Assembly: GCA_035517695.1 (NCBI GenBank)
Contig: DATIYI010000135.1
Span: 1-64,000 of the forward strand
Length of the DNA stretch: 64,000 nucleotides
Direction of reading: 5' to 3'
Source: DATFVJ01 sp035517695
GTDB lineage: Bacteria > Actinomycetota > Actinomycetes > Streptosporangiales > Streptosporangiaceae
The notes beneath the pieces are model-generated. The model was not told the DNA's origin. It did no database searches and saw nothing but the letters and a program-made list of their open reading frames with translations. The translations under genes were made by a program, and so were the position numbers. This document shows positions 1 to 7,816 of the stretch, in pieces. Each line of letters opens with the position of its first letter. Within the stretch, counting starts at the first letter, position 1.

Positions 1-87
1 TTTTCATGGACACAGTGGGACCTCGTCAGGCCAAAAGCAACAGCCCGCGAGGCCGGGTATCCCCAGCTCACGGGCCGTTTCCGCAGG

Positions 88-172
88 TGGTGGCAGGTGT
101 TGGGTTCGAACCAACGTAGGCTGAGCCGACGGTTTTACAGACCGCTCCCTTTGGCCGCTCGGGCAACCTGCC
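88..172 (-). tRNA. tRNA-Tyr (anticodon GUA)
   Basis: Read on the minus strand this folds into a class II tRNA. The acceptor stem is GGCAGGT paired with ACCTGCC, the anticodon loop CTGTAAA holds GTA, there is a long variable arm, and the T loop is TTCGAAC. The CCA end is encoded (88-90). The next gene, yajQ, lies downstream on the other strand. The anticodon and long arm make the tyrosine assignment secure. Confidence 0.94.
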
Positions 173-392
173 GTGCGCCGCCTGATCAGCGGCACAGTGA
201 AGGATAGCGGATTAGGCCGCGTCCATCACACCGCTGCCACCGCCGACCGCCCACCACCGCAAACGTGCGCGAGATCGCGCCGCATGATCGTTTCTGGTGG
301 GCGGGCCCCCGACGGTCTACCTCACGGACCCGGGACGCCGCTCATCTGCGGGCCAGCGTGATAACGGGCGGGCCGACGTCTAACCTGAACTC

Positions 393-890
393 GTGGCATC
401 CTCCGAGTCAAGCTTTGACATCGTCAGCAAGTTCGACCGCCAAGAGGTCGACAACGCCCTGAACCAGGCGGCCAAGGAGATCGGCACCAGATTCGACTTC
501 CGCGGGGTGGGCGCGTCCATCGCCTGGTCCGGCGACAGCGGCGTTGAGATTCGCGCGAACAGCGAGGAACGGGCCCAGGCGGTTGCCGATGTCTTCAAGG
601 ACAAACTGGTCCGGCGTGGCGTGTCGCTCAAAGTGCTCGACACCGCCGAGCCGAAGCTCTCGGGTAAGGAATACCGGCTCGGCGTTATGCTCAAGCAGGG
701 CATCTCGCAGGAAAACGCCAAGAAACTAGCCAAGATCATCCGGGATGAGGGGCCGAAGGGTGTCCGCGCCCAGGTGCAAGGCGAGGAACTTCGCGTGTCG
801 TCGAAGAAGAAGGACGATCTGCAAACCATCATCGCGCTGCTCAAGGGCAAAGAGTTCGACTTCGCCCTGCAGTACGTGAACTACCGATGA
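393..890 (+). CDS. yajQ: YajQ-family nucleotide-binding protein (DUF520)
   Basis: A 165-residue protein, the usual length for the YajQ family, whose members bind nucleotides and in some Gram-negatives cyclic di-GMP. Family features are visible: the SSFDIVSKFD start, GTRFDFRG near residues 31-38, KEYRLGVMLKQGISQENAKK around 92-111, and the conserved tail LQYVNYR. It starts with GTG at 393; no strong ribosome binding site is visible. The last 18 bases of its coding end (869-886) recur exactly at 1523-1540, so the 3' end looks like the attachment site of an integrated element that left the reading frame intact. The role in actinobacteria is not established. Confidence 0.93.
   Translation: MASSESSFDIVSKFDRQEVDNALNQAAKEIGTRFDFRGVGASIAWSGDSGVEIRANSEERAQAVADVFKDKLVRRGVSLKVLDTAEPKLSGKEYRLGVMLKQGISQENAKKLAKIIRDEGPKGVRAQVQGEELRVSSKKKDDLQTIIALLKGKEFDFALQYVNYR
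869..886 (+). repeat. Left copy of 18-bp direct repeat (candidate attL in yajQ)
   Basis: The 18 bases gcagtacgtgaactaccg encode the last residues of YajQ and are repeated exactly, in the same orientation, 654 bp downstream. With an integrase tail lying between the copies, the natural reading is an attachment-site duplication left by a site-specific integrative element. The flanking bases differ at both copies, so the identity ends sharply. Confidence 0.7.
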
Positions 891-911
891 CACAACGGCT
901 CGCCAAGCCTC

Positions 912-1412
912 CTACCTGCGTCTTCGCCGCGTGACGGTTTCGCTAGCCGGGCTTCCGCAATTTCTGCGGAAGCCCGGGCTAGGGCGCACGCGGGGCACAT
1001 CGCCAAGCGCGGGGTCTATGATCGTGCGAGTCTGCTCGCCGGTATCCGGCCACTCGCCAACATAGGTGTTCAGCGTGACCATCGGCGTGGAGTGGCCGAG
1101 CGCTAGCCGCACCCGCTTGACCCTTGCCCCGTTGACCTGCGGCCGCCGTGGGCTTGCGAAGTGCCACGTCGAAGTCGAGAAAGAACGGCGATGACAGTCG
1201 CCCGAACTTTGCTCCTTCAAGCAGTTGGAGAAGGTCGCCGAGTGGTCGCCGGGTGCGAGGACGGCGGCAAAGCCCAGCAGTATCAACACGAGCGGAATCG
1301 GACACCACCAGTGCTCCCAGAGGGCGCCAAGACCGTGATCGGTCTCACGCCCAACCCAGAAGACGCCGAGGAGCAGGAAAACTGCCCCCACAACTTCGCC
1401 AATTCGACGCAT
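912..1412 (-). pseudogene. Tyrosine-recombinase (integrase) tail fused to a small membrane ORF
   Basis: A 166-codon minus-strand frame that is a chimera. Residues 1-60 form a small hydrophobic protein with two membrane stretches (about 8-21 and 38-54). From about residue 92 the sequence is the C-terminal end of an actinobacterial tyrosine recombinase: LALGHSTPMVTLNTYVGEWP carries the catalytic His (GHS, 106-108) and the Tyr nucleophile (Y117), followed by the TRTIIDPALG tail common in integrases of actinomycete integrative elements. The catalytic Arg domain and most of the integrase are missing, so a deletion has joined two unrelated genes. It lies between the two 18-bp repeats. Confidence 0.75.
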
Positions 1413-1522
1413 AACCTAAGGCTAGCCCTGCGGAGGGACCCGCATGAGTTGCACCAGATACCATCTGAGAAGCAAACAGTACCGGCCGAAGGCCAGACTC
1501 GGGATACCCATGACATCGAAGG

Positions 1523-1540
1523 GCAGTACGTGAACTACCG
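1523..1540 (+). repeat. Right copy of 18-bp direct repeat (candidate attR)
   Basis: An exact copy of yajQ bases 869-886, here followed by ctag instead of the yajQ stop atga. It closes the 654-bp remnant interval. There is no gene between it and the end of the uracil-DNA glycosylase gene at 1607. Confidence 0.7.
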
Positions 1541-1606
1541 CTAGCTCTCCGGCATTTCACAAGCAGGCGGAGGTGAGGATCCAGTGGCGAGCAAGACAGG
1601 AAGGTT

Positions 1607-2491
1607 CTACGGCGCTCCGGCGCCGTCCCCACGCTGGGGCTGATCCGGGTAGGCAACCTGCTTCGCGCGCAGGAAGACGGAGTCAAGCATGTCGTGGGTG
1701 ACGCGGCCGGTAAACGTGTTCTGCTGGCTGGGGTGGTAGCAGCCGATGAAAAGCACCTGCCGGGCGGTCTCGCCTGAGGCGAGCCCAACCTCGCGGCCGT
1801 GCCCGAAGGGCGGCCGAGGCCGCGGCAGGGCGAACCCGGCGGCGTCAAGTGCTGGCCAAGATGCCTGCCAGGCGAAACCGCCGAGCGCGATGACCACCCG
1901 CACGCAGTCCGCCACCTGGCCGAGCTCTGCGGCCAACCACGGCGCGCAGGTGTCGCGCTCGCGCGGTGACGGGCGGTTCGCTGGCGGTGCGCAGCGGACC
2001 GCAGCGGCCATCCGCGCGCCGAGCAGTCGCTGACCATCGCCGGCCGCCACGCTGCCCGCCTGAACGGCGAGCCCGCACCGGTACAGTGACCCGAACAGCC
2101 AGTCACCACTGCGGTCGCCGGTAAAGACCCGGCCCGTCCGGTTGCCGCCGTGCGCCGCAGGCGCCAGCCCGACAATCAGCACCCCCGGCCGCTCGTCACC
2201 CCAGCCAGGCACTGGCCGGCCCCAGTAGCGTTCGGACTGGAAGGAACGGCGCTTGACCGCGGCGGTCTGCTCACGCCAGGCGACAAGGCGCGGGCAGGCG
2301 CGGCAGACCGACTGCCGTGCTGCTAGCTCGGCCATCGTCGCCGCGCCCCTGGCCAGCTTGCTGACCTCCGCGGCGCCGCGCGCCACCGGCGTCGCCTCGG
2401 TAGCTGGATCATCGGGCCAGCCGGTGCCAGGGGGGACGGCCGTGCCTTGCGTCCGGGTCGGGTGATCCGGCCCACCACCCAGGTCAGCCAT
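1607..2491 (-). CDS. Uracil-DNA glycosylase, type 5 (UdgB-like)
   Basis: About 294 residues. Family 4/5 uracil-DNA glycosylases remove uracil and other deaminated bases from DNA and carry a 4Fe-4S cluster. Visible are CRACPRL (residues 63-69, first cluster cysteines), the active-site loop GLAPAAHGGNRTGRVF around 108-123, which is the type 5 form lacking the usual catalytic Asp/Asn, and HPSQQNTFTGR near the C-terminus. ATG at 2491 is chosen because it overlaps the ppx stop by 8 bases, giving coupled translation; a longer frame runs into ppx. The first 50 residues are low-complexity and may not be conserved. Confidence 0.88.
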   Translation of the reverse strand: MADLGGGPDHPTRTQGTAVPPGTGWPDDPATEATPVARGAAEVSKLARGAATMAELAARQSVCRACPRLVAWREQTAAVKRRSFQSERYWGRPVPGWGDERPGVLIVGLAPAAHGGNRTGRVFTGDRSGDWLFGSLYRCGLAVQAGSVAAGDGQRLLGARMAAAVRCAPPANRPSPRERDTCAPWLAAELGQVADCVRVVIALGGFAWQASWPALDAAGFALPRPRPPFGHGREVGLASGETARQVLFIGCYHPSQQNTFTGRVTHDMLDSVFLRAKQVAYPDQPQRGDGAGAP

Positions 2492-3527
2492 CAGCGGCGG
2501 CGTCCCGCATCGCGAGCGACCAGGCGATGCCGTCCAGGATGTCGTGCTCGCTGACCAGGACGCCGCCGAAACCGAACCGGGCCATGAGACGGTCAAGGAT
2601 CAGCGCTCCGGCGCCGATGACGTCCACCCGGCCGGGGTGCATAACAGCGATCGAGGCCCGCTGCGCGTGCGTTTGCGCGAGCAGTTGCCCAGCCGACCGG
2701 TGAACCTGCCCAGCGGTGATCCGCGCGTGGTGAGTGACCGACGCGTCGTAGGCAGGCAAACCGAGCGCGATGCCCGCCACGGTGGTGACCGATCCGGCCA
2801 GTCCCACCAGCGTGGCCTTGGCTGCGTGCGGCACCTTGCGCGCTACGACCTCGAGAGCCGCGTCGATGTCGGACGTCGCGGCGGCGACCTCGGCCGGGCT
2901 GGGCGGATCGCTGTGCAGGTGACGTTCGGTCATCCGTACGCAGCCGATGTCAACAGAGACCGACGCGCAGATGCGGCCCGCGGAGATGCGGCCCGCGGAG
3001 ATGCGGCCCGCGGAGATGGACCTAGGCACGCTCAGCTCCGGCGGCCAGGCACGTGCGCGATCCTCGCCACCGGTTCCGCCGAGCACGAACTCGGTGGAAC
3101 CGCCGCCAATGTCAACCACCAGGTAAGGTCCTGGCGGGCCGGTGGCGGCAAGCTCTGCGGTGGCTCCACAGAACGACAGCGCCGCTTCCTCCTCGCCGGT
3201 GACGACCTCCGGCCGGGTGCCAAGGAGCGTCTGCACCCCGGTGGTGAACTCGGCGGCGTTGGCCGCGTCGCGGGTGGCGCTCGTCGCCACCATGCGCACC
3301 GAGGCCGCGCCTGTTGCCGCGATGATTCCCGCGTAACGCCGCAGGGCATCGAATGTCCTGCCGAGCGCCTCTGGTGCGAGCCGCCCGGTGCGGTCCACGC
3401 CCTGACCGAGCCTGACGATTTCCATTTGCCTGACCACGTCGGCGAGTTCGCCGCGCTCAGGGTTGACATCCGCCACGAGCAGCCGCAGCGAGTTCGTGCC
3501 GCAGTCGAGCCCCGCAACCCGCGTCAT
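2484..3527 (-). CDS. ppx: Ppx/GppA-family exopolyphosphatase
   Basis: A 347-residue protein of the ASKHA phosphatase fold that hydrolyses polyphosphate or pppGpp. The phosphate-1 loop AGLDCGTNSLRLL is at residues 5-17, VDIGGGSTEF at 138-147, and GLAGSVTTVAG further on. It belongs to the conserved eno-ftsB-DUF501-ppx order and its stop overlaps the start of the glycosylase gene. Odd feature: residues 171-186 are a perfect pentapeptide repeat (ISAGR three times) encoded by a 15-bp tandem repeat inside a region that is otherwise conserved enzyme. The ATG at 3527 fits the family N-terminus exactly. Confidence 0.92.
   Translation of the reverse strand: MTRVAGLDCGTNSLRLLVADVNPERGELADVVRQMEIVRLGQGVDRTGRLAPEALGRTFDALRRYAGIIAATGAASVRMVATSATRDAANAAEFTTGVQTLLGTRPEVVTGEEEAALSFCGATAELAATGPPGPYLVVDIGGGSTEFVLGGTGGEDRARAWPPELSVPRSISAGRISAGRISAGRICASVSVDIGCVRMTERHLHSDPPSPAEVAAATSDIDAALEVVARKVPHAAKATLVGLAGSVTTVAGIALGLPAYDASVTHHARITAGQVHRSAGQLLAQTHAQRASIAVMHPGRVDVIGAGALILDRLMARFGFGGVLVSEHDILDGIAWSLAMRDAAADG
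2971..3015 (+). repeat. Three perfect 15-bp tandem copies inside ppx
   Basis: The unit atgcggcccgcggag is present three times without mismatch and encodes ISAGR on the minus strand. The unit is a multiple of three, so the frame is kept. Perfect identity suggests recent expansion. Confidence 0.9.
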
Positions 3528-3703
3528 GACACCGCCTCATTCACGGCAGCCGTGCCGCCGCGCGCGACCGCTTCGCCCGCGCCGGCCACCCGCCGCCTCA
3601 GCCACCCCACGGCACCCGCGCCACCCGCGCCACCCGCGACGTCATCCACCCCACAGCACCCACGTCGGACACGACCGCATCCACACAACACGCGCCTCCC
3701 GCG

Positions 3704-3780
3704 GCCTCATCTGCCACAGCAAGGTGCACCCGCCGCCTCATCTGCCACAGCACGCGCCGCCCGGGGCCTCATCTGTCACC
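3704..3780 (+). repeat. Repeats between ppx and the DUF501 gene
   Basis: The 210 bases from 3528 to 3737 hold no gene. They are rich in short repeats such as cacccgcgc, and the motif gcctcatctgccacagca occurs at 3704 and 3735 and degenerately at 3766, running into the last codons of the DUF501 gene. The true C-terminus of that protein may therefore have been altered. Confidence 0.6.
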
Positions 3781-4328
3781 GCGATATCTGTCACAGCGAT
3801 ACACGGCCCGGCCAGCCACCACTCGCCCGCCGCGGCAAGCGCCGCACGCCCGAACGGGTTTGCGCCCGGCACCGCGAGTTCGTGCGCGACCAGAGCATGC
3901 AGGCATTTCACCCGCTCGGGCATCCCGCCTGCGCTCTGCTGGCCGGCCGGCAGCGGCGCCAGCCCATCCGCACGCGCGGCCTCGTCGCGCCGGCGGAGGT
4001 AGTCGCCGTGGGCGGCCAGGTACGCCCGCCGCAGGCCGGCATCCGATGCGAGCCGATCGGTCATCCGCCTCATCTCGCCGCTGGCTTCGAGAGTCCCAAT
4101 CACGGCGGCTGCCCTGGGGCAGGTCAGGTAATAAAGCGTGGGAAACGGCGCGCCGTCGTCCAGCCGCGGCGCTGTCTCGATCACGCATGGCAGCCCGCAC
4201 GGGCAGCGGCAGGCGACCGATCGCACACCTCGGGGCTTGCGGCCAAGCTGCGCGGCGATCACCTTGATGTCGCAATCCGCGACGGTCACCGAGGTGCCTG
4301 ACGGTCTGCCTGCTCGACGGACCTCCAC
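3738..4328 (-). CDS. DUF501 family protein
   Basis: A 196-residue actinobacterial conserved protein of unknown biochemical role. The family core is clear: CRCPCGLPCVIETAPRL around residues 41-57, FPTLYYLTCP around 62-71, and ARADGLAPLP near 117-126. DUF501 genes sit between ftsB and ppx across actinobacteria, as here. It overlaps the ftsB end by 43 bases, so the two are co-translated. The last 15 or so residues (IAVTDIAVTDEAPGG) come from repeat DNA and look lineage-specific. Confidence 0.87.
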   Translation of the reverse strand: MEVRRAGRPSGTSVTVADCDIKVIAAQLGRKPRGVRSVACRCPCGLPCVIETAPRLDDGAPFPTLYYLTCPRAAAVIGTLEASGEMRRMTDRLASDAGLRRAYLAAHGDYLRRRDEAARADGLAPLPAGQQSAGGMPERVKCLHALVAHELAVPGANPFGRAALAAAGEWWLAGPCIAVTDIAVTDEAPGGACCGR

Positions 4329-4747
4329 AAGGTCACATACCAGGCGCCGCGGCGCGCCACTGCTGGCTGCGGCAGGATGCCGCCCGGCTGCCCATTGATG
4401 ATCACATAGCAGGTCTCGTCAGGCATGCACATGTTCAGCCGGGCCCGGGCCTGATCTTCGACGTACGTCGGGTCTGCCAGCCGCTGCTGCGTGGCTTGCA
4501 GGCTACGCACCTGCGCCTCTGCCGCGTCGTGCTGCGCGACAAGCTGGTCGATCTGACGATGCTGCGCGATGTACTCCCGCACCGGATAGGCGAGGCTCAG
4601 CGCGATGGCGCACATCACCACCGCGAGGACCGCGGCGCGGCTCGTCAGCCGTGGCCTGCCACGCCCGCCCGGACGAATTGCGTCGCTACCGGTGCCCGCG
4701 CCGCCGCCCCCTGCAGGGACCGGGCCGCCGCCCTCTTGCGCTGCCAT
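4286..4747 (-). CDS. ftsB: FtsB/DivIC-type septum formation initiator
   Basis: A 153-residue bitopic division protein. A proline/glycine-rich cytoplasmic leader (1-33) precedes one membrane segment (about 37-56), then a short coiled coil (about 60-92, HRQIDQLVAQHDAAEAQVRS) and the DivIC motif YVEDQARARLNMCMPDE. FtsB-type proteins bridge FtsQ and FtsL in the divisome. It belongs to the eno-ftsB-DUF501-ppx cluster, but an IS607 element now separates it from eno, so it probably needs its own promoter or one in the element. Only about 60 bases lie between tnpB and this start. Confidence 0.9.
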   Translation of the reverse strand: MAAQEGGGPVPAGGGGAGTGSDAIRPGGRGRPRLTSRAAVLAVVMCAIALSLAYPVREYIAQHRQIDQLVAQHDAAEAQVRSLQATQQRLADPTYVEDQARARLNMCMPDETCYVIINGQPGGILPQPAVARRGAWYVTLWRSVEQADRQAPR

Positions 4748-4808
4748 CAGCCGGCCACCACCACCATGGGAACCTGCTCAGCCGTTGCAGACGAGCACTC
4801 ATGAGTGC

Positions 4809-5825
4809 TCATGCCGCAGTCCCGTCTTGCGTTGGGACGGCCCCGGTCTCACCGCGCGCGCGCGTGCCGGGTTGACGCTTCGCAGCCACCCGCCGGGCTG
4901 GGCCCGGGCTTACGGTCGGCTCCACGTCCGTTGACCTGTCCGCCCCACTGGCGGCCAGGTGTCGCCTGCCATACTCGGCGAGGTTCAGCGCCGCGTTGGC
5001 GTCCCGGCCGGTGACCAGGCCGCAGGCGACACAGGCGTAGGCGCGTTCGGACACGAGCAGCTTGGTTTTCACCGCTCGGCAGCCCGGACAGGTCTTGCTG
5101 GACGCGTACCACCGGTCCGCGACGATCACGGTTCCGCCGTTCCATTCGGTCTTGTGCGTGAGTTGCCGGCGGATCTGTCCAAACGATGCGTCACCGACTC
5201 GCCGGGCGAGCCTCTTATTGCGGACCATCCCGGCCACGTTCGGATCGTCGGCCACGATCGTGCCGTAAGTGGCTGCCAGCCCGGTGGTGAGCTTGTGCTG
5301 GGCATCCGCCCGGGCGTCGGTGACCTTCCCGGTGACGCGGTTGCGGGCAGCGTCCGCACGCCGCCACCGGCCGGACGGTTTCGGCCCGGTCCGCCGGCCG
5401 GGTCCCTGCCTGCGCGAGACCGGGCGGGACGACCGGCGGACCTTCCGCAGCGCCCGGTCCAGCTGCCGCGGGTTGGGGACCCGCTGTCCGGCCGGCAGCA
5501 CGGCAAGGGTCTTGATCCCCAGGTCCAGGCCGGCCACGGAGCCGGGTTGCGCTGGCGATGGGCGGTCCATCCCGGCAGCCACGGACAAGGACGCGAACCA
5601 GCGCCCGCGGTGCGGCTGCACGGTCGCGGACAGGATCCTCGCCCGGTGAGTGTCCACCAGGCCGGCCAGTCCGTAGGTGGCCTCAGCGGCCCGCTGGGCA
5701 AGGTTGGCCTTCACCCGGGCGAGGCCCCGGTTGAACGCCACCCGCGCAGCCGCCGCGTGCGACCGCGGAGCGCGCTCGCGCGCCGGGGTGGGGTCCAGGG
5801 CGAATCGGTATGCGCGCAGTGTCAC
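4809..5825 (-). CDS. tnpB: TnpB (RNA-guided nuclease family), internally deleted
   Basis: About 338 residues. TnpB proteins use an omega RNA from the element's end to guide RuvC cleavage. The RuvC first Asp (GLDLGIKTLAV), the third Asp (GRDANAALNLA) and the four-cysteine zinc finger (CPGC ... CVAC) are present. Two defects stand out. After AAEATYG the sequence jumps to ARILSATV, omitting roughly 100 residues that relatives have in the WED/REC part. The second catalytic residue, usually Glu in a VEDLNV motif, reads ADDPNV here, so Glu has become Asp. The GTG at 5825 overlaps the tnpA stop. It is probably not an active nuclease; whether it still binds RNA or DNA cannot be judged. Confidence 0.86.
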   Translation of the reverse strand: MTLRAYRFALDPTPARERAPRSHAAAARVAFNRGLARVKANLAQRAAEATYGLAGLVDTHRARILSATVQPHRGRWFASLSVAAGMDRPSPAQPGSVAGLDLGIKTLAVLPAGQRVPNPRQLDRALRKVRRSSRPVSRRQGPGRRTGPKPSGRWRRADAARNRVTGKVTDARADAQHKLTTGLAATYGTIVADDPNVAGMVRNKRLARRVGDASFGQIRRQLTHKTEWNGGTVIVADRWYASSKTCPGCRAVKTKLLVSERAYACVACGLVTGRDANAALNLAEYGRRHLAASGADRSTDVEPTVSPGPARRVAAKRQPGTRARGETGAVPTQDGTAA

Positions 5826-6400
5826 GACGGGTCCTCCGCAGCCGTCGCGGCGGCAACCGCACGCGCGGCCCGGTTCGCTGCGGCACGCCGCCCGTACCGG
5901 CGGGCGCACAGTGAGGTGAGGATCTCGGTCACGTCCCGTACCAAGTCGCCGTCCACCTCGGCTGGGTCGACCACCAGCAGGCGGCGCCCGGATGCGGCCA
6001 GGGCCGCCTCGACATACTCCGCGCCGAACCGGGCGAACCGGTCCCGGTGCTCGACCACGATCGTCGACACCTTCGGGTCACGGAGCAGGCCTAGGAACTC
6101 GGGGCGATTCCCGTTCAGCGCGGATCCGACCTCTGCCACCACTCGGTCCACCGACATGTTCTGCCCGGTTGCCCACTCGGTGACCCGAGCCACCTGACGG
6201 TCCAGGTCCGGACGCTGATCCGCCGACGACACTCGCGCATAGACGACGGTGGCGCCGGCCGGCGCGGCAGGAACGGGCTCGCCGATCACGATCAGACGCC
6301 CAGCCTGGTACGCGGGTACCGGCAGCCGGCCAGCGAAGTACCAGCGACGAGCCGTGGCGTACGACACGCCCTGGCTCGCCGCCCACTCTTTCAAGTTCAC
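5822..6400 (-). CDS. tnpA: IS607-family serine recombinase (TnpA)
   Basis: A 192-residue transposase. Residues 1-45 form a MerR-like winged helix (WAASQGVSYATARRWYFAGR), and the resolvase domain follows with the catalytic serine in YARVSSADQRPDLDRQ (residues 54-69). The arrangement of an N-terminal DNA-binding domain on a small serine recombinase is specific to IS607. The sequence looks intact, with EHRDRFARFG, the conserved Arg helix, preserved. The start ATG at 6400 lies just inside the element's left end. Confidence 0.9.
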   Translation of the reverse strand: MNLKEWAASQGVSYATARRWYFAGRLPVPAYQAGRLIVIGEPVPAAPAGATVVYARVSSADQRPDLDRQVARVTEWATGQNMSVDRVVAEVGSALNGNRPEFLGLLRDPKVSTIVVEHRDRFARFGAEYVEAALAASGRRLLVVDPAEVDGDLVRDVTEILTSLCARRYGRRAAANRAARAVAAATAAEDPS

Positions 6401-6450
6401 GTCGCAACTCTAGCGAACTAATGACCACTCATGCCAATTCAACATCAGTT

Positions 6451-7734
6451 TCAGCCCTCCGCTGCGAACCGGGGGAACGCACCCGCTCCGGCGTAGGCGG
6501 CCGCGTCGTCGAGCATTTCCTCGATGCGCAGCAGCTGGTTGTACTTGGCGACGCGTTCTGACCTGGCAGGCGCGCCCGTTTTGAGCTGCCCGCAGCCCAT
6601 GGCCACCACGAGGTCCGCGATCGTGGTGTCCTCGGTCTCACCTGACCGGTGGCTCATCAGGCAGTGGAAGCTGTTGCGATGCGCCAGTTCGACCGCATCG
6701 AATGTCTCACTGAGCGTGCCGATCTGGTTGACCTTCACCAGCAGCGCGTTCGCCGACTGCTCCTCGATGCCGCGGCGGATGCGCTCTGGGTTCGTGACGA
6801 ACAGGTCGTCCCCGACCACTTCCACCCGCGAGCCGATGGCCGCAGTAAGGTCCCGCCAGCCGGCCCAGTCCTCCTCGCCGAGGGGATCCTCAAGGAGAAC
6901 GATCGGATAGTTGTCCAGCCAGTCGGTGTAGATCTGCATCATTTCCTGTGCGTCTCGCCGAGCGCCGTCGAAGACGTAGGCACCGTCCTTGGAGAACGTG
7001 TTCGCGGCGGCGTCCATCCCGAACGCGATGTCCTGGCCTGGCGTGAAGCCGGCCTTGCCGATCGCCTCGGTGATCAGGTCGAGCGCAGCCCTGTTGTGCT
7101 CAAGGTTCGGTGCGAAACCACCCTCGTCGCCAACCCCGGTGCTCAGCCCATGCTGCTTGAGCACCGACTTCAGCGCGTGGTACGTCTCCGCGCCCCAGCG
7201 GAGCGCCTCCGCGAATGTCGGCGCGCCGATCGGCCCGATCATGAACTCCTGGATATCGACGTTCGAGTCGGCGTGCGCGCCACCGTTCAGGATGTTGAAC
7301 ATGGGTACGGGAAGCAGGCGCGCGTTGGGCCCGCCGAGATAGCGGAACAGCGGCAGGTCAGCAGAGTCGGCAGCGGCTCTGGCGACACCCAGGCTCACGC
7401 CCACGATCGCGTTCGCGCCCAGCCTCGACTTGTTCGGCGTGCCGTCCATATCGATCATGATCTGATCGATGATCCGCTGATCGTCGGCGTCCTGGCCGAT
7501 CAGTTCGGGCTGGATCGTGTCAATGATGGTCGTCACCGCGCCGTGCACGCTCTTACCGCCGTACTCTGTCCCACCGTCGCGCAGTTCGACCGCCTCGGAC
7601 GCTCCCGTCGACGCACCGCTCGGCACCCCCGCCCGGCCGAGCGAGCCGTCATCGAGCAACACCTCCACCTCGACCGTGGGGTTGCCTCTCGAATCCAGGA
7701 TCTGCCTGGCATGGATAGCATCGATGGACGCCAT
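6451..7734 (-). CDS. eno: Enolase
   Basis: A 427-residue glycolytic enolase interconverting 2-phosphoglycerate and phosphoenolpyruvate. The active site is complete by homology: general acid Glu204 (VGDEGGFAPN), Mg ligands Asp241, Glu282 (LLEDPLGEEDW) and Asp309, base Lys334 (LLVKVNQIGTLSET) and SHRSGETEDT at 361-370. A strong ribosome binding site (GAAGGAG) precedes the ATG. Upstream mazG has the same orientation. Confidence 0.97.
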   Translation of the reverse strand: MASIDAIHARQILDSRGNPTVEVEVLLDDGSLGRAGVPSGASTGASEAVELRDGGTEYGGKSVHGAVTTIIDTIQPELIGQDADDQRIIDQIMIDMDGTPNKSRLGANAIVGVSLGVARAAADSADLPLFRYLGGPNARLLPVPMFNILNGGAHADSNVDIQEFMIGPIGAPTFAEALRWGAETYHALKSVLKQHGLSTGVGDEGGFAPNLEHNRAALDLITEAIGKAGFTPGQDIAFGMDAAANTFSKDGAYVFDGARRDAQEMMQIYTDWLDNYPIVLLEDPLGEEDWAGWRDLTAAIGSRVEVVGDDLFVTNPERIRRGIEEQSANALLVKVNQIGTLSETFDAVELAHRNSFHCLMSHRSGETEDTTIADLVVAMGCGQLKTGAPARSERVAKYNQLLRIEEMLDDAAAYAGAGAFPRFAAEG

Positions 7735-7750
7735 GGCGCTCCTTCGCGTC

Positions 7751-7776
7751 GGTCACTCGGGTGGGTCACTCGGGTG
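7751..7776 (+). repeat. Two 13-bp tandem copies upstream of eno
   Basis: The unit ggtcactcgggtg occurs twice with a partial third copy, about 17 bases before the enolase start on the minus strand. It lies between eno and mazG and may sit in the eno leader. The unit length is not a multiple of three. Confidence 0.8.
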
Positions 7777-7816
7777 GGTCAGTGGCTTTCGCAGGTCAAC
7801 ATGTCCGCATTGGAGC

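Larger units (their letters stand above)
4796..6433 (-). mobile_element. IS607-family insertion sequence between eno and ftsB
   Basis: About 1.6 kb with the diagnostic pair: an IS607 serine recombinase (tnpA) upstream of a TnpB gene, overlapping by GTGA. It breaks the conserved eno-ftsB pair. Candidate ends are the octamers cactcatg at 4796-4803 and 6426-6433; IS607 elements make no target duplication and have poorly defined ends, so the exact boundaries are inferred. A perfect 18-bp palindrome (4793-4810) follows the tnpB stop. TnpB is damaged, so the element may be on its way to inactivation. Confidence 0.82.

Noticed and set aside
1161..1544. 127-codon plus-strand ORF ending in the same residues as YajQ
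   Set aside because: The shared tail comes from the 18-bp direct repeat; the remainder is antisense to the integrase/membrane chimera.
2544..4301. 585-codon plus-strand frame opposite ppx and the DUF501 gene
   Set aside because: It is antisense to two well-supported genes, has no motifs, and such long frames arise from high-GC codon bias.
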